A stretch of DNA of 64,000 nucleotides, from the NCBI RefSeq assembly GCF_032190635.1, contig NZ_JAVLAS010000001.1, forward strand, positions 2,108,001-2,172,000, written 5' to 3'. The notes under the pieces are model-generated. The model ran no database searches. It was not told the DNA's origin and worked only from the letters and a program-made list of their open reading frames with translations. Both the position numbers and the translations under genes were made by a program. This DNA is from Levilactobacillus zymae. GTDB taxonomy: Bacteria > Bacillota > Bacilli > Lactobacillales > Lactobacillaceae. Below, one piece after another: positions 16,818 through 25,296 of this stretch (positions within the stretch are counted from its first letter, which is position 1; each line of letters starts with the position of its first letter).

Positions 16818-18455
16818 TTACTTGGAGATATAAGTCTGACTGAAGTCCCAGTTAGCGCCGGTTGGGAAGTAGATGATTCCCTTGACGTTAGACTTGACCA
16901 GTTGTGGCTTAGCTTGTTGATAGATTGGGATGATCCCTTGATCGTTCATCAACGTCTTTTCAGCGTCGATCAAATCGTTCCAACGAGCGGATTCGTTGTT
17001 AGCATCCTGGTTGTTGGCCTTGTCGATGTCCTTGTCGTAAGTCGTGGACTTCCACTTCCCGTTGTTGTACGAGTTGCCGGAAGTAAACAGAGACAGGAAG
17101 GAGATTGGATCGGCGAAGTCAGCGCCCCAGCCAGAAACTACGGCATCGAATTGCCCATTTTGTGACCGGCTCAACCGGGTCTTAAATGGTAAGTTGCTGT
17201 TCGTAACCTTCAAGCCAGGTAACTTAGCCCACTGACTCTGAACGTATTCAGTGGCGTTCTTACCGGCTGGCGTATCATCGGCCATTAAGGTCAGAGACAC
17301 GTTAGACTTGCCGGTTTCCTTCAAGGCTTTCTTCCATAAGGTCTTAGCTTCAGCCAAGTTGTAAGCCGTGCCTTCGCTGGTCTTAGCGGCCTTAGCGAAG
17401 TCCGTGCCCTTGTAAGAAACTAAACCGTCAGCCACGTAACCGGATGGCACCGTGGACCCGTCTTGTAAGACCTTGTTGACGAATTGGTTCCGGTTGATGG
17501 CCAAGGATAAGGCCTTCCGGGCGTTGACGTTCTTAAAGATGGCATCCTTTTTTTCGTTCATTTCAATGTAGAAGGTTGAAGCCCCCTTACGAACCACGTA
17601 CTGCTTACTGTTCTTGTAGTTCTTTGGTTGCTGACCACTCAGGTAAGTGGCGTCCAACTTACCACTTTGATATTGACTCAAGGCGGTTTGTGGATCCTTC
17701 ATGGTCTTAAAGTTGATCTTCTTCAGCTTGACGTTCTTAGCGTTCCAGTAGTTGCTGTTCTTGCTTAACGTCCAGTTGTCTGACGTCCCAGTCCAGTAAG
17801 TTAACTTGAATGGGCCGTTGTAAACGTTGCTTTGGGCGTTGGCCGCGTACTTCTTGCCGTACTTTTGCACGATCTTTTGATCTTGCGGGTAGAAGGTTGG
17901 GTTAGCCACTAAGGCTGGGAAGTAGTTCGTCGCCTTGGTCAACGTAACCACGACCTTGTAGTTGCCGTCCGCCTTGATCCCTAAACTAGAAACCGGCTTC
18001 TTATTGTTCATGATGGCGTTGGCGTTCTTCACCTGAGCAAACAAGTAAGCGTATTGCGAAGCGGTCTTCGGATTAACGGTGCGTTGCCAGGAATAAACGA
18101 AATCTTTAGCGGTAACGGGGTCTCCGTTACTCCACTTGGACTTCCGTAAATTGAAGGTATACGTTTTCCCGTCCTTGGACTTGGAATAGCTCTTGGCGAC
18201 CCCAGGATGCGTTTTACTGTTCTTCCCCATCCGAAGTAACCCTTCGTTGGTGTTGTTCAGGGTTTCACCGGAAACCACGTCGGTCGCCGTGGAAATATCC
18301 ATGGATGGTAAAGCCGAGGACTCCATCCAGTTTAAGGTTTGGTCCTTCGCCTGGGTGGCACCACCGTTACTACTGGACGAGCTGCCACACGCCGCGAGTA
18401 AAATTGCGGCGAAGGTAGCAACCGTCCCTAACTTGACTGCTGAATTGATTTTCAT
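16818..18455 (-). CDS. Oligopeptide-binding lipoprotein OppA2
   Basis: The 545-residue family-5 solute-binding lipoprotein has lipobox LAAC and is closely similar to OppA1 along its length (shared LKKINFKTMKDPQTALSQY and YLSGQQPKNYKN). The start is the ATG at 18455 behind AGAGGGG; the preceding GTG is less well placed. The second IS30 copy lies about 30 nt upstream of the start, so the ribosome binding site survives but the native promoter (19567-19595) is now about 1.1 kb away. It presumably delivers peptides of a different preference to the same OppBCDF pore. Expression may be lost or altered. Confidence 0.9.
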   Translation of the reverse strand: MKINSAVKLGTVATFAAILLAACGSSSSSNGGATQAKDQTLNWMESSALPSMDISTATDVVSGETLNNTNEGLLRMGKNSKTHPGVAKSYSKSKDGKTYTFNLRKSKWSNGDPVTAKDFVYSWQRTVNPKTASQYAYLFAQVKNANAIMNNKKPVSSLGIKADGNYKVVVTLTKATNYFPALVANPTFYPQDQKIVQKYGKKYAANAQSNVYNGPFKLTYWTGTSDNWTLSKNSNYWNAKNVKLKKINFKTMKDPQTALSQYQSGKLDATYLSGQQPKNYKNSKQYVVRKGASTFYIEMNEKKDAIFKNVNARKALSLAINRNQFVNKVLQDGSTVPSGYVADGLVSYKGTDFAKAAKTSEGTAYNLAEAKTLWKKALKETGKSNVSLTLMADDTPAGKNATEYVQSQWAKLPGLKVTNSNLPFKTRLSRSQNGQFDAVVSGWGADFADPISFLSLFTSGNSYNNGKWKSTTYDKDIDKANNQDANNESARWNDLIDAEKTLMNDQGIIPIYQQAKPQLVKSNVKGIIYFPTGANWDFSQTYISK

Positions 18456-18482
18456 CACTTATTCAACCCCTCTTAGTTGGTC

Positions 18483-19532
18483 ATGGGTAGATTGCAAATT
18501 TAATCCGAATTTTTGGACAAATTGGTCAGCATAACCTGATACGGTGTTTGCCAGTCGAGTATTTTAAGCGGTCGCTGGTTAATTTGGAGTAACGTCGTCG
18601 TTAAATCTTGAGCACTAATGTGCTCAAAACGAGTCCCCTTAGGATAAAAATAACGTAAATTCCGATTAAAGCGTTCATTACTACCACGTTCAGCTGGCGT
18701 ATAAGCATGACAGTAATAGGTCTTAATACCATATTGTGATTCAAATGATACTAGCCCACTAAACTCAGTACCACGGTCCACAGTAAAACTGTGCACCGGT
18801 CCATTAAAAGTTGTTAGGAACTTAGTCAGTGCTTCATTAACACTCGCTGTCGTTCGATCTTTTAACCGGTATGCCCAAAGGAACCGTGATTTTCGATCGA
18901 TTAAAGTTAATAAAACTGCCTTACTATGCCCACGAGGACCAACGACTGTATCTAGTTCAAAATCGCCGATGCGATTACGTTGATTAATCATCATGGGACG
19001 CTGTTCAATTGATCGCCCCAAAGATTGATTATATTTGGATCGTTGGTCAACGTTACGCCGTTGGCGTACGCCATGTTCAGGTAGATCATTCAAGGAGAAA
19101 TCAATTCTCCCCTGATTTAGCCAATTATAAATAGATTTAGTAGCTAGTTTAAATTCGTGAGCAATCATTCCTGGTGACCAGCTTAGACGTAAATGGTTGA
19201 GAATTTTTTGCTTTAACTCATCGCTCAGCTTAGTTTTCCGACCACATCGTGATCGCTTGTATTCGGCATCTGTTTGTGCTAATTCAGCCTGATAAGGTTG
19301 ACATCGAGATAATTCATAAGAAATTGTTGACGGTGATCGGTTCAGCCGAACGCCCATTTGGATATTGGACAGCCCTAGTTCACAAAAGGTTTCGATTTTA
19401 ATTCGTTCGGAATAGGTTATACTAGACAAAAGATCAGCTCCTAAAAGATGGGTTTGTGGTAAACACCATTTTAAAGGAAGCTGATCTTTTTTGTCCGAAC
19501 AGCGTTCGGATTAATTTTACAATCTACCATGG
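18483..19532 (-). mobile_element. IS30-family insertion sequence, copy B
   Basis: The element spans about 18487-19528, with the same GGTAGATTG-type inverted ends as copy A and an identical transposase, but in opposite orientation. A short direct repeat ATGG flanks it (18483-18486 and 19529-19532). It separates the oppA2 promoter from the oppA2 ribosome binding site. Confidence 0.95.
18500..19429 (-). CDS. IS30-family transposase (copy B)
   Basis: The 309-residue DDE transposase is identical in translation to copy A (catalytic D160, D218, E252; TTG start behind AGGAG buried in the left-end hairpin). It reads in the same direction as oppA2, between the oppA2 promoter and gene, so it lies inside the ancestral oppA2 leader. 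It is intact. Identity with copy A points to recent transposition within this genome. Confidence 0.95.
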   Translation of the reverse strand: MSSITYSERIKIETFCELGLSNIQMGVRLNRSPSTISYELSRCQPYQAELAQTDAEYKRSRCGRKTKLSDELKQKILNHLRLSWSPGMIAHEFKLATKSIYNWLNQGRIDFSLNDLPEHGVRQRRNVDQRSKYNQSLGRSIEQRPMMINQRNRIGDFELDTVVGPRGHSKAVLLTLIDRKSRFLWAYRLKDRTTASVNEALTKFLTTFNGPVHSFTVDRGTEFSGLVSFESQYGIKTYYCHAYTPAERGSNERFNRNLRYFYPKGTRFEHISAQDLTTTLLQINQRPLKILDWQTPYQVMLTNLSKNSD

Positions 19533-19566
19533 AACAAAAACTAACACCTCAAATTTGATTAGTCCT

Positions 19567-19595
19567 AGTGTATATTAGAAGAACATTAAAATCAA
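19567..19595 (-). promoter_or_regulatory. Native oppA2 promoter, displaced by IS30 copy B
   Basis: TTGATT (19590-19595) and TACACT (19567-19572) are 17 bp apart. The downstream AATCAAATTTGAGGT is shared with the oppA1 leader, which shows this was the oppA2 promoter. IS30 begins about 35 nt downstream. Confidence 0.75.
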
Positions 19596-19778
19596 TAGTA
19601 ATATCTAATTTATTTTTAGTAAACCGTTATAAACGCCGTCTAATTAACGTTTCAAATTAAGCGTAATTGATTAATTAACTGTCTTTTGTGGGGGAATCCA
19701 TTCTAAAATTGAATAAATATCACTTACAAAATTAGTAAATTCACCTTAAAAACTCATAAACGGTTAAGCAAGCAAACC

Positions 19779-19813
19779 AAATCCGTGCGGCCCCGTTAGG
19801 ACCCCACGGATTT
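19779..19813 (-). terminator. Hairpin in the oppA3-oppA2 gap
   Basis: AAATCCGTG pairs with CACGGATTT, with further internal GC pairing. The stem flanks have only short T-tracts. It may terminate the oppA3 transcript; the call is tentative. Confidence 0.4.
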
Positions 19814-19951
19814 AAGCTGTCGCTAAATTGACTTAAGGTGGGATATTATGCATAAACCCTTATCCAATCACAAGTAGAGATTTTCTCGGTTAAAATTGTG
19901 TTTACCAGTTCGCAGTACTGATTAATTTATCCCACTAGTGTACAGCCCGGA

Positions 19952-20087
19952 GGCGAGCAGGAGCTCAGCCAGCGACATTATGGTTAGCCAGCGTATTTCG
20001 CTGACTTACCATAAGGCCAAGCTTCAAAACTCGCGGCTTTTGCGAGGTTCGAAGTTGTGCCCGCAGGCGTTCCAGCTCCTGAGCGCC
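19952..20087. repeat. Structured intergenic element, second copy
   Basis: GGCGAGCAGGAGCT (19952-19965) pairs with AGCTCCTGAGCGCC (20074-20087) as the closing stem. Inside are a long hairpin (ATGGTTAGCCAGCG with CGCTGACTTACCAT) and a second hairpin from CTTCAAAACTCGC to GCGAGGTTCGAAG, followed by GTGCCC and CGTTCCAGC. The inner hairpin, GTGCCC and CGTTCCAGC are shared with the element at 33626-33766. It lies just after oppA3 in the 589-bp gap. It could be an RNA element or a palindromic repeat. Confidence 0.55.
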
Positions 20088-20121
20088 GGAGGGCGACCAA
20101 TCTCGCTCCAATTAGCATTAA

Positions 20122-21750
20122 TTATTTGGCGATGTAGGCCTTACTAAAGTCCCAGTTGGCACCCACCGAGTAGTAGACCACGTTCTTGACCTTCGACTTA
20201 ACCAATTGCGGCTTACCCCCTTGGTACAGCGGGATGATCCCCTCATCCTTCAGCAGGACCTTCTGGGCGTCCACCATGTTCTGCCACCGAGCGGCTGGCT
20301 TGTTGGCGTTGGTGTCCGTGGCTTCCTTGATCAGCTTATCGTAAGCGGCAGACTTCCACTTCCCGTTGTTGTACGAGTTGTCCGATGTGAACAACTGTAA
20401 ATCGGTGATCGGATCGGGGAAATCAGCGCCCCAGAGGCTCACAACCACGTTAAATTGTTGGTTGGCCGAACGGGATAGCCGCGTCTTGTACGGAATGTTT
20501 TGGTTCGTCACCTTGATGCCGGAGAGCTTGCTCCACTGGCTCTGCAAGTATTCGGTGGTACTCTTGGCGACCGGCGTATCGTCGGCCATCAGTGTCAGGT
20601 TGTAGCTCTTACGGCCGGTTTCCTTTAAGGCTTGCTTCCAGAGTTGCTTGGCCTTGGTCAGGTTGTAGTCCGTGGCGGACTTAACCGTGGCCTGGTCCGC
20701 AAAGTCCTTGCCGTCACGTAAGGCCAGTTTCTTGGTCACAATCCCCGTGGCCGGCGTCGACCCATCGGCTAAGACCTTGTTGGTAAACTGACTCCGGTTG
20801 ATGGCCAGGGACAGAGCTTGCCGCGCCTTGACGTTTCTCATCATCGAGTCGGACTTTTGGTTCATTTCCACGTAAGCCGCCCGCGAACTGGTCAAGGACC
20901 GGTAATCCTTGTTGTTCTTGTAGTTTCGTGGTTGTTGCCCACTCAGGTAGATGGCGTCCATCTTGCCACTTTGGTACTGACTTAACGCGGTTTGTGGATC
21001 CTTGATGGCGCTGAACTTGATGTGTTGCAACTTCACGGACTTGGCATCCCAGTACTTCGGGTTCTTGCTCAAGGTCCAGTTATCCGACGTCCCGGTCCAG
21101 GAGGTTAACTTGAATGGCCCGTTGTAAACGTTGTTCTGGGCGTTGTTGGCGTATTTCTTACCGTACTTTTGCACGACCTTTTGGTTCTGTGGGAAGAAGC
21201 TAACCTGCGCGACCAACGTTGGGAAGTAGCTAACTGCGTGGGTTAGGTGAACGACTACTTTGTAATTCCCCTTAGCCTCAACCCCCAACGTTGACACGGC
21301 CTTCTTTCCGTTCATGATAGCGTTAGCGTTCTTCACGTCAGCGTACAGGTAAGCATACTGCGACGCGGTCTTAGGATTGACCGTCCGTTGCCACCCGTAG
21401 ACAAAGTCCTTGGCGGTCACGGGATCACCGTTACTCCACTTGGATTTCCGCAAATTAAACGTGTACGTTTTTCCGTCCTTAGACGTCGTGTAACTCTTGG
21501 CCACGGCCGGGTAGGTCTTGTTGTTCTTACCGAACTGTAAGAGCCCTTGCCCGGTATTATTCAACGTCTCCGCCGAAATGATGTCGGTGGCCAGTGAATT
21601 ATCCATCGACGAGAGTGACGAACTTTCCATCCAGGTTAAGGTTTGGTCCTTGGCCTGTTTAGAACTACTGGTGGAACTGCCACACGCTGCTAATAAAATC
21701 GTCGAGAGCGTGGCGACAGTCCCCAACTTAATAAACGAAGTTACCCTCAT
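20122..21750 (-). CDS. Oligopeptide-binding lipoprotein OppA3
   Basis: The 542-residue family-5 solute-binding lipoprotein has the signal peptide MRVTSFIKLGTVATLSTIL and lipobox LAAC. I chose the ATG at 21750 with AGAGGGG upstream; a longer in-frame reading would begin inside the promoter. It groups with OppA4 (both have SMDNSLATDIISAETLNNTG and SLWGADFPDPITDLQLFTS) rather than with OppA1/OppA2, which suggests different peptide preference. It has its own promoter and lies 589 bp from the IS30 copy. Confidence 0.9.
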   Translation of the reverse strand: MRVTSFIKLGTVATLSTILLAACGSSTSSSKQAKDQTLTWMESSSLSSMDNSLATDIISAETLNNTGQGLLQFGKNNKTYPAVAKSYTTSKDGKTYTFNLRKSKWSNGDPVTAKDFVYGWQRTVNPKTASQYAYLYADVKNANAIMNGKKAVSTLGVEAKGNYKVVVHLTHAVSYFPTLVAQVSFFPQNQKVVQKYGKKYANNAQNNVYNGPFKLTSWTGTSDNWTLSKNPKYWDAKSVKLQHIKFSAIKDPQTALSQYQSGKMDAIYLSGQQPRNYKNNKDYRSLTSSRAAYVEMNQKSDSMMRNVKARQALSLAINRSQFTNKVLADGSTPATGIVTKKLALRDGKDFADQATVKSATDYNLTKAKQLWKQALKETGRKSYNLTLMADDTPVAKSTTEYLQSQWSKLSGIKVTNQNIPYKTRLSRSANQQFNVVVSLWGADFPDPITDLQLFTSDNSYNNGKWKSAAYDKLIKEATDTNANKPAARWQNMVDAQKVLLKDEGIIPLYQGGKPQLVKSKVKNVVYYSVGANWDFSKAYIAK

Positions 21751-21799
21751 ATCTTTCAACCCCTCTAATATGTACCCATCAGCAATACAACATGTCATC

Positions 21800-21828
21800 A
21801 TCATAAATGATAGAACAATGAGAATCAA
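21800..21828 (-). promoter_or_regulatory. oppA3 promoter
   Basis: TTGATT (21823-21828) and TATGAT (21800-21805) are 17 bp apart. The TTGATTCTCATTG stretch matches the other oppA promoters. Confidence 0.75.
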
Positions 21829-21871
21829 TAGTATTTTTTAATTTTATATTAATTTAGTTGTCGAATACGCC

Positions 21872-21907
21872 AAAAAAACGGGGCCAATCGCTGGATTGAC
21901 CCCGTTT
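21872..21907 (-). terminator. Terminator of oppA4
   Basis: On the minus strand AAACGGGGTCAATC and GATTGGCCCCGTTT form a near-perfect stem with a seven-T tract. This isolates oppA4 from oppA3. Confidence 0.88.
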
Positions 21908-21949
21908 CCCATTTATCATCAAATTTTAAGAATTAGTCTGTTACCGACC

Positions 21950-23590
21950 TCACTTCGAGATGTAGGCGTGACTAAAGTCCCAGTTACCCCCAATTGGGTA
22001 GTACACAACGTCCTTGACCTTCGACTTCAACAATTGTGGCTTACCGGCTTGGTACAATGGAATGATGCCTTCGTTTTGTAAGAGAATCTTTTGGGCAGAA
22101 ACCATTTCGTTCCACCGCTTGTCTGGGTTGTTGGCATCGGTCGTCGTGACCTTATTGATCAGACGGTCGTAGGCCTGGTTGGACCACTTGCCGTTGTTGT
22201 AGGTGTTCCCCGACGTAAACAGTTGCAGATCGGTAATCGGGTCTGGGAAGTCGGCGCCCCACAGGGAAACGACGACATCGAATTGTCCTGCAGCCGACCG
22301 TGCGAGCCGCGTCTTGTACGGAATGTTTTGGTTGGTGACCTTCAGGCCAGGGAGCTTACTCCATTCACTTTGCAGGTACTTGGTGGTACTCTTGCCCACT
22401 GGCGTATCATCGGACATCAACGTCATATTGTAACTCTTCCGCCCGGTTTCCTTCAACGCTTCGGCCCACAACTTCTTCGCCTTAGCTTGGTCATAAGCCG
22501 TGGCACTTGGGTCCGTGGCTTCGGTCGCGAAATCCTTGCCCTTATAGGTCGCCAACCCCTTAGTGCCGATTCCAGTTGCGGGAGTTGACCCATCGGCCAT
22601 GACTTTCTTGGTAAACTGAGTCCGGTTAATGGCTAAGGACAACGCTTGCCGTGCCTTGGTGTTGCGCATCAACGAATCGTGTTTCTCATTCATTTCCACG
22701 TAGGCCGCCCGGGCACTGTCCAACGACCGGTAACCTGGATTGGATTTCAAGTTCCGTGGTTGTTGTCCCGTCAGGTAAATGGCATCCAACTTGCCACTTT
22801 GATACTGACTCAACGCGGTTTGCGGATCCTTGACGGCGCTAAACTTCAGTTGATGGAGTTTAACCCCCTTAGCGTCCCAGTAACTCGGGTTCTTGGTCAA
22901 CGTCCAGTTATCCGACGTCCCGGTCCAGTAAGTTAGCTTAAACGGCCCGTTGTACACGTTATTTTGCGCGTTCGCCGCGTAGGCCTTGCCGTACTTTTGT
23001 ACGACTGACTTATTTTGCGGGAAGAAGCTGACCTGGGCCACTAGGGTTGGGAAGTAACTAGTTGGATGAACCAAGTTAACCACCAGTTTATAATTACCTT
23101 CCGCCTTTACCCCTAGGTCACTAGCCGGTTCCTTGCCCTTAGAAATCGCGGCATCGTTTTTAATATCCGCGTACAGGTAAGCATACTGTGATCCGGTCTT
23201 GGGATTAACGGTCCGTTGCCACCCGTAAACGAAGTCTTTGGCCGTTACCGGTTGCCCGTTACTCCACTTAGACTTCCGCAGGTAAAAGGTATAGGTCTTC
23301 CCATCCTTCGACTTGGTATACCGGGTTGCGACTGACGGGTACGTTTTATTACCCGCCCCAAACTTCAACAGACCGGCACCGGTGTTATTCAGCGTTTCAG
23401 CTGAAATAATATCGGTGGCCAGTGAGTTGTCCATGCTAGTCAGCGAAGAACTCTCCATCCAAGTCAACGTTTGGTTCTTGGCCTGGGCGGTACTCGATTT
23501 GGCCGGCGAAGCACTATTACCACAGGCAGCTAATAGCATCGCTGCCAGCGTGGCCACAGTCCCCAACTTGGCCATTGCTGATAATTTCAT
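21950..23590 (-). CDS. Oligopeptide-binding lipoprotein OppA4
   Basis: The 546-residue family-5 solute-binding lipoprotein has signal peptide MKLSAMAKLGTVATLAAML and lipobox LAAC. It is the OppA3-type paralog and the farthest from oppBCDF, diverging from hflX. A GGGAG lies upstream of the ATG. With its own promoter and strong terminator it forms a single-gene unit. The lack of a cognate permease beside it implies that it feeds the shared OppBCDF pore. Confidence 0.9.
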   Translation of the reverse strand: MKLSAMAKLGTVATLAAMLLAACGNSASPAKSSTAQAKNQTLTWMESSSLTSMDNSLATDIISAETLNNTGAGLLKFGAGNKTYPSVATRYTKSKDGKTYTFYLRKSKWSNGQPVTAKDFVYGWQRTVNPKTGSQYAYLYADIKNDAAISKGKEPASDLGVKAEGNYKLVVNLVHPTSYFPTLVAQVSFFPQNKSVVQKYGKAYAANAQNNVYNGPFKLTYWTGTSDNWTLTKNPSYWDAKGVKLHQLKFSAVKDPQTALSQYQSGKLDAIYLTGQQPRNLKSNPGYRSLDSARAAYVEMNEKHDSLMRNTKARQALSLAINRTQFTKKVMADGSTPATGIGTKGLATYKGKDFATEATDPSATAYDQAKAKKLWAEALKETGRKSYNMTLMSDDTPVGKSTTKYLQSEWSKLPGLKVTNQNIPYKTRLARSAAGQFDVVVSLWGADFPDPITDLQLFTSGNTYNNGKWSNQAYDRLINKVTTTDANNPDKRWNEMVSAQKILLQNEGIIPLYQAGKPQLLKSKVKDVVYYPIGGNWDFSHAYISK

Positions 23591-23634
23591 TGCGACTCAA
23601 CTCCCCTCACGTCTCTCTTAATGACGTTGAGGTC

Positions 23635-23663
23635 ATCCTAGATTGGAATTCGATGAGAATCAA
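23635..23663 (-). promoter_or_regulatory. oppA4 promoter
   Basis: TTGATT (23658-23663) and TAGGAT (23635-23640) are 17 bp apart. TTGATTCTCATCG is shared with the other oppA promoters. Confidence 0.7.
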
Positions 23664-23764
23664 CATTATCCTCTAATCTTGTAAGGTATCCTAACCCACA
23701 TTCCCCCCGAAAGGTCTAGCACATGGTATACTGAGCCCATAAGAAGAATAAGGAGCGTGAGCAT

Positions 23765-25057
23765 ATGGATGAAACACCAGCAACACCCGTCATTACCATT
23801 GGCCTTAACTCGGGGCAGGCAACGTTCGACTACGCCATGGCCGAATTAGACGCCCTCGTGGCGGCCAACAACATGACCGTGGTCGAACAGGTGCAACAGG
23901 CCTTAAGTAAGCCCAATCCTGGCACCTACTTTGGGACCGGGAAAGTGGAAGAATTGGCCACCATCGTCGCTGACGACGGGGTCGATACCATCGTGGTCAA
24001 CGATGAACTGACCCCCAGCCAGATTCGGAACTTAGAAGCCGGGACCAAGGCCCGCATCATCGATCGAACCGGCTTAATTCTCGAAATCTTCGCCAACCGG
24101 GCCCAGTCCCGTGAAGCCAAATTACAGGTTCAATTGGCCATGTTGCAGTACCAATTACCCCGGCTCCACACCAGTGCCTCGCAACGCTTGGACCAACAGA
24201 CCGGGAGCGGCGGTGGCGGTGGCTTCACCAACCGGGGGGCCGGAGAATCCCAGACCGAAATGAGCCGGCGGACCATCCAACGGTCGATTAACCACGTCAA
24301 TCACGAGTTAAAAGAAATCAACCTGGCCGCTGAAACCCAACGGGCTCAACGCGAACGTAACCAGTTACCCTCAATTGCCCTCGTTGGCTATACCAACGCC
24401 GGTAAGTCCACGTTGATGAATGCCTTGGTTCAACGCTTCGGCAAGAACGAGGATAAGCAGGTGTTCGTCAAAAACATGCTGTTCGCGACCTTGGACACCA
24501 GTGTTCGCCAGTTAATTTTCCCCGACCAAAAGAAGCTCCTACTAAGTGATACGGTCGGGTTCGTCAGCCAATTACCCACTAACTTGGTCAAGGCCTTCCG
24601 TTCGACGTTGGCCGAAGCGGCCAATGCCGATCTGTTAGTCCAAGTGGTCGATTACGCCGACGTGAACCGCGAGGCCATGATGGCCACCACGGAAAAAACT
24701 TTGCAGGAAATCGGCGTCACCGACGTGCCAATGATCACCGTCTTCAACAAAGCGGATCTGACCTCGGCCACCTACCCTAGCAGAGCGGGCGACCAACTGA
24801 TTCTCTCGGCCAAAGACGACGCATCTATCGACATGCTGGTCCAAACCATGAAGGAAAAGGTCTTTCACAATTACGTGACGGCCAACTTCCTGATTCCGTT
24901 TGATGCCGGCGACGTGGTGGCCTACCTGAACGACCACGCTAACGTCCTCAAGACGGACTACCAGGCCACGGGAACCGCCATGCGGGTGGAACTGCCCCAA
25001 GCCGATTTTAACCGTTTCAAGCAGTACGTGGTCACCGACACCCCAAGTGAAGACTAA
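23765..25057 (+). CDS. hflX: Ribosome-associated GTPase HflX
   Basis: The 430-residue GTPase splits or rescues stalled 70S ribosomes under stress in the systems studied. The N-terminal HflX domain has GTGKVEEL and the glycine-rich loop region (GSGGGGGFTNRGAGESQTE, RR). The G domain follows from about residue 200: G1 GYTNAGKST, a G2 region around TLDTSVRQ, G3 SDTVGFV, G4 FNKADL. A C-terminal domain completes the usual length. AAGGAGC precedes the ATG. It is monocistronic and ends at a clear terminator. Confidence 0.95.
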   Translation: MDETPATPVITIGLNSGQATFDYAMAELDALVAANNMTVVEQVQQALSKPNPGTYFGTGKVEELATIVADDGVDTIVVNDELTPSQIRNLEAGTKARIIDRTGLILEIFANRAQSREAKLQVQLAMLQYQLPRLHTSASQRLDQQTGSGGGGGFTNRGAGESQTEMSRRTIQRSINHVNHELKEINLAAETQRAQRERNQLPSIALVGYTNAGKSTLMNALVQRFGKNEDKQVFVKNMLFATLDTSVRQLIFPDQKKLLLSDTVGFVSQLPTNLVKAFRSTLAEAANADLLVQVVDYADVNREAMMATTEKTLQEIGVTDVPMITVFNKADLTSATYPSRAGDQLILSAKDDASIDMLVQTMKEKVFHNYVTANFLIPFDAGDVVAYLNDHANVLKTDYQATGTAMRVELPQADFNRFKQYVVTDTPSED

Positions 25058-25097
25058 TCCCACTACCGAAGCGGCGTACCCCGCTTTCGATAACTCA

Positions 25098-25128
25098 GAT
25101 CCGCGGCAAATCGCGGGTCCTTTTTTTG
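25098..25128 (+). terminator. hflX terminator
   Basis: GATCCGCG and CGCGGGTC form a stem followed by CTTTTTTT. Confidence 0.88.
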
Positions 25129-25167
25129 CAACCAAAAATCGGTTGAGCTAGCAAACACGTTCGTTGT

Positions 25168-25181
25168 TGTAAGCGTTTTCT
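25168..25181 (+). promoter_or_regulatory. Catabolite responsive element (cre) with no adjacent gene start
   Basis: TGTAAGCGTTTTCT fits the CcpA consensus TGWAARCGYTWNCW at every position. It lies in the convergent gap between hflX and glnP, where a cre is not expected. Confidence 0.6.
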
Positions 25182-25235
25182 TCTATTATATAGGTCATTT
25201 TCACAGCTTATTGCGGGTGCGAGCGCCGCCACAAA

Positions 25236-25271
25236 AAACCGGAACCAATCATCAAGACTGGTTCCGGTTTA
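25236..25271. terminator. Bidirectional terminator at the end of the glutamine transporter operon
   Basis: AAACCGGAACCA and TGGTTCCGGTTT form a perfect 12-bp stem with A and T tracts on both sides. Confidence 0.85.
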
Positions 25272-25296
25272 ATTACTAAGTCATTTAAGCCCTTAG

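Larger units (their letters stand above)
25164..25271 (+). ncRNA. Candidate CcpA-controlled small RNA
   Basis: TTGTTG (25164-25169) and TATATA (25187-25192) are 17 bp apart and would start a transcript near 25199. That transcript would end about 75 nt later at the stem 25236-25271. A full match to the catabolite operator consensus, TGTAAGCGTTTTCT (25168-25181), overlaps the -35 and spacer. No coding gene lies downstream. This is inferred from signals only. Confidence 0.35.

Noticed and set aside
5402..19532. Composite transposon formed by the two IS30 copies
   Set aside because: Each copy has its own different short flanking repeat (ATAA/ATAAG and ATGG), and the genes between are ordinary core genes. 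Independent insertions explain the data.
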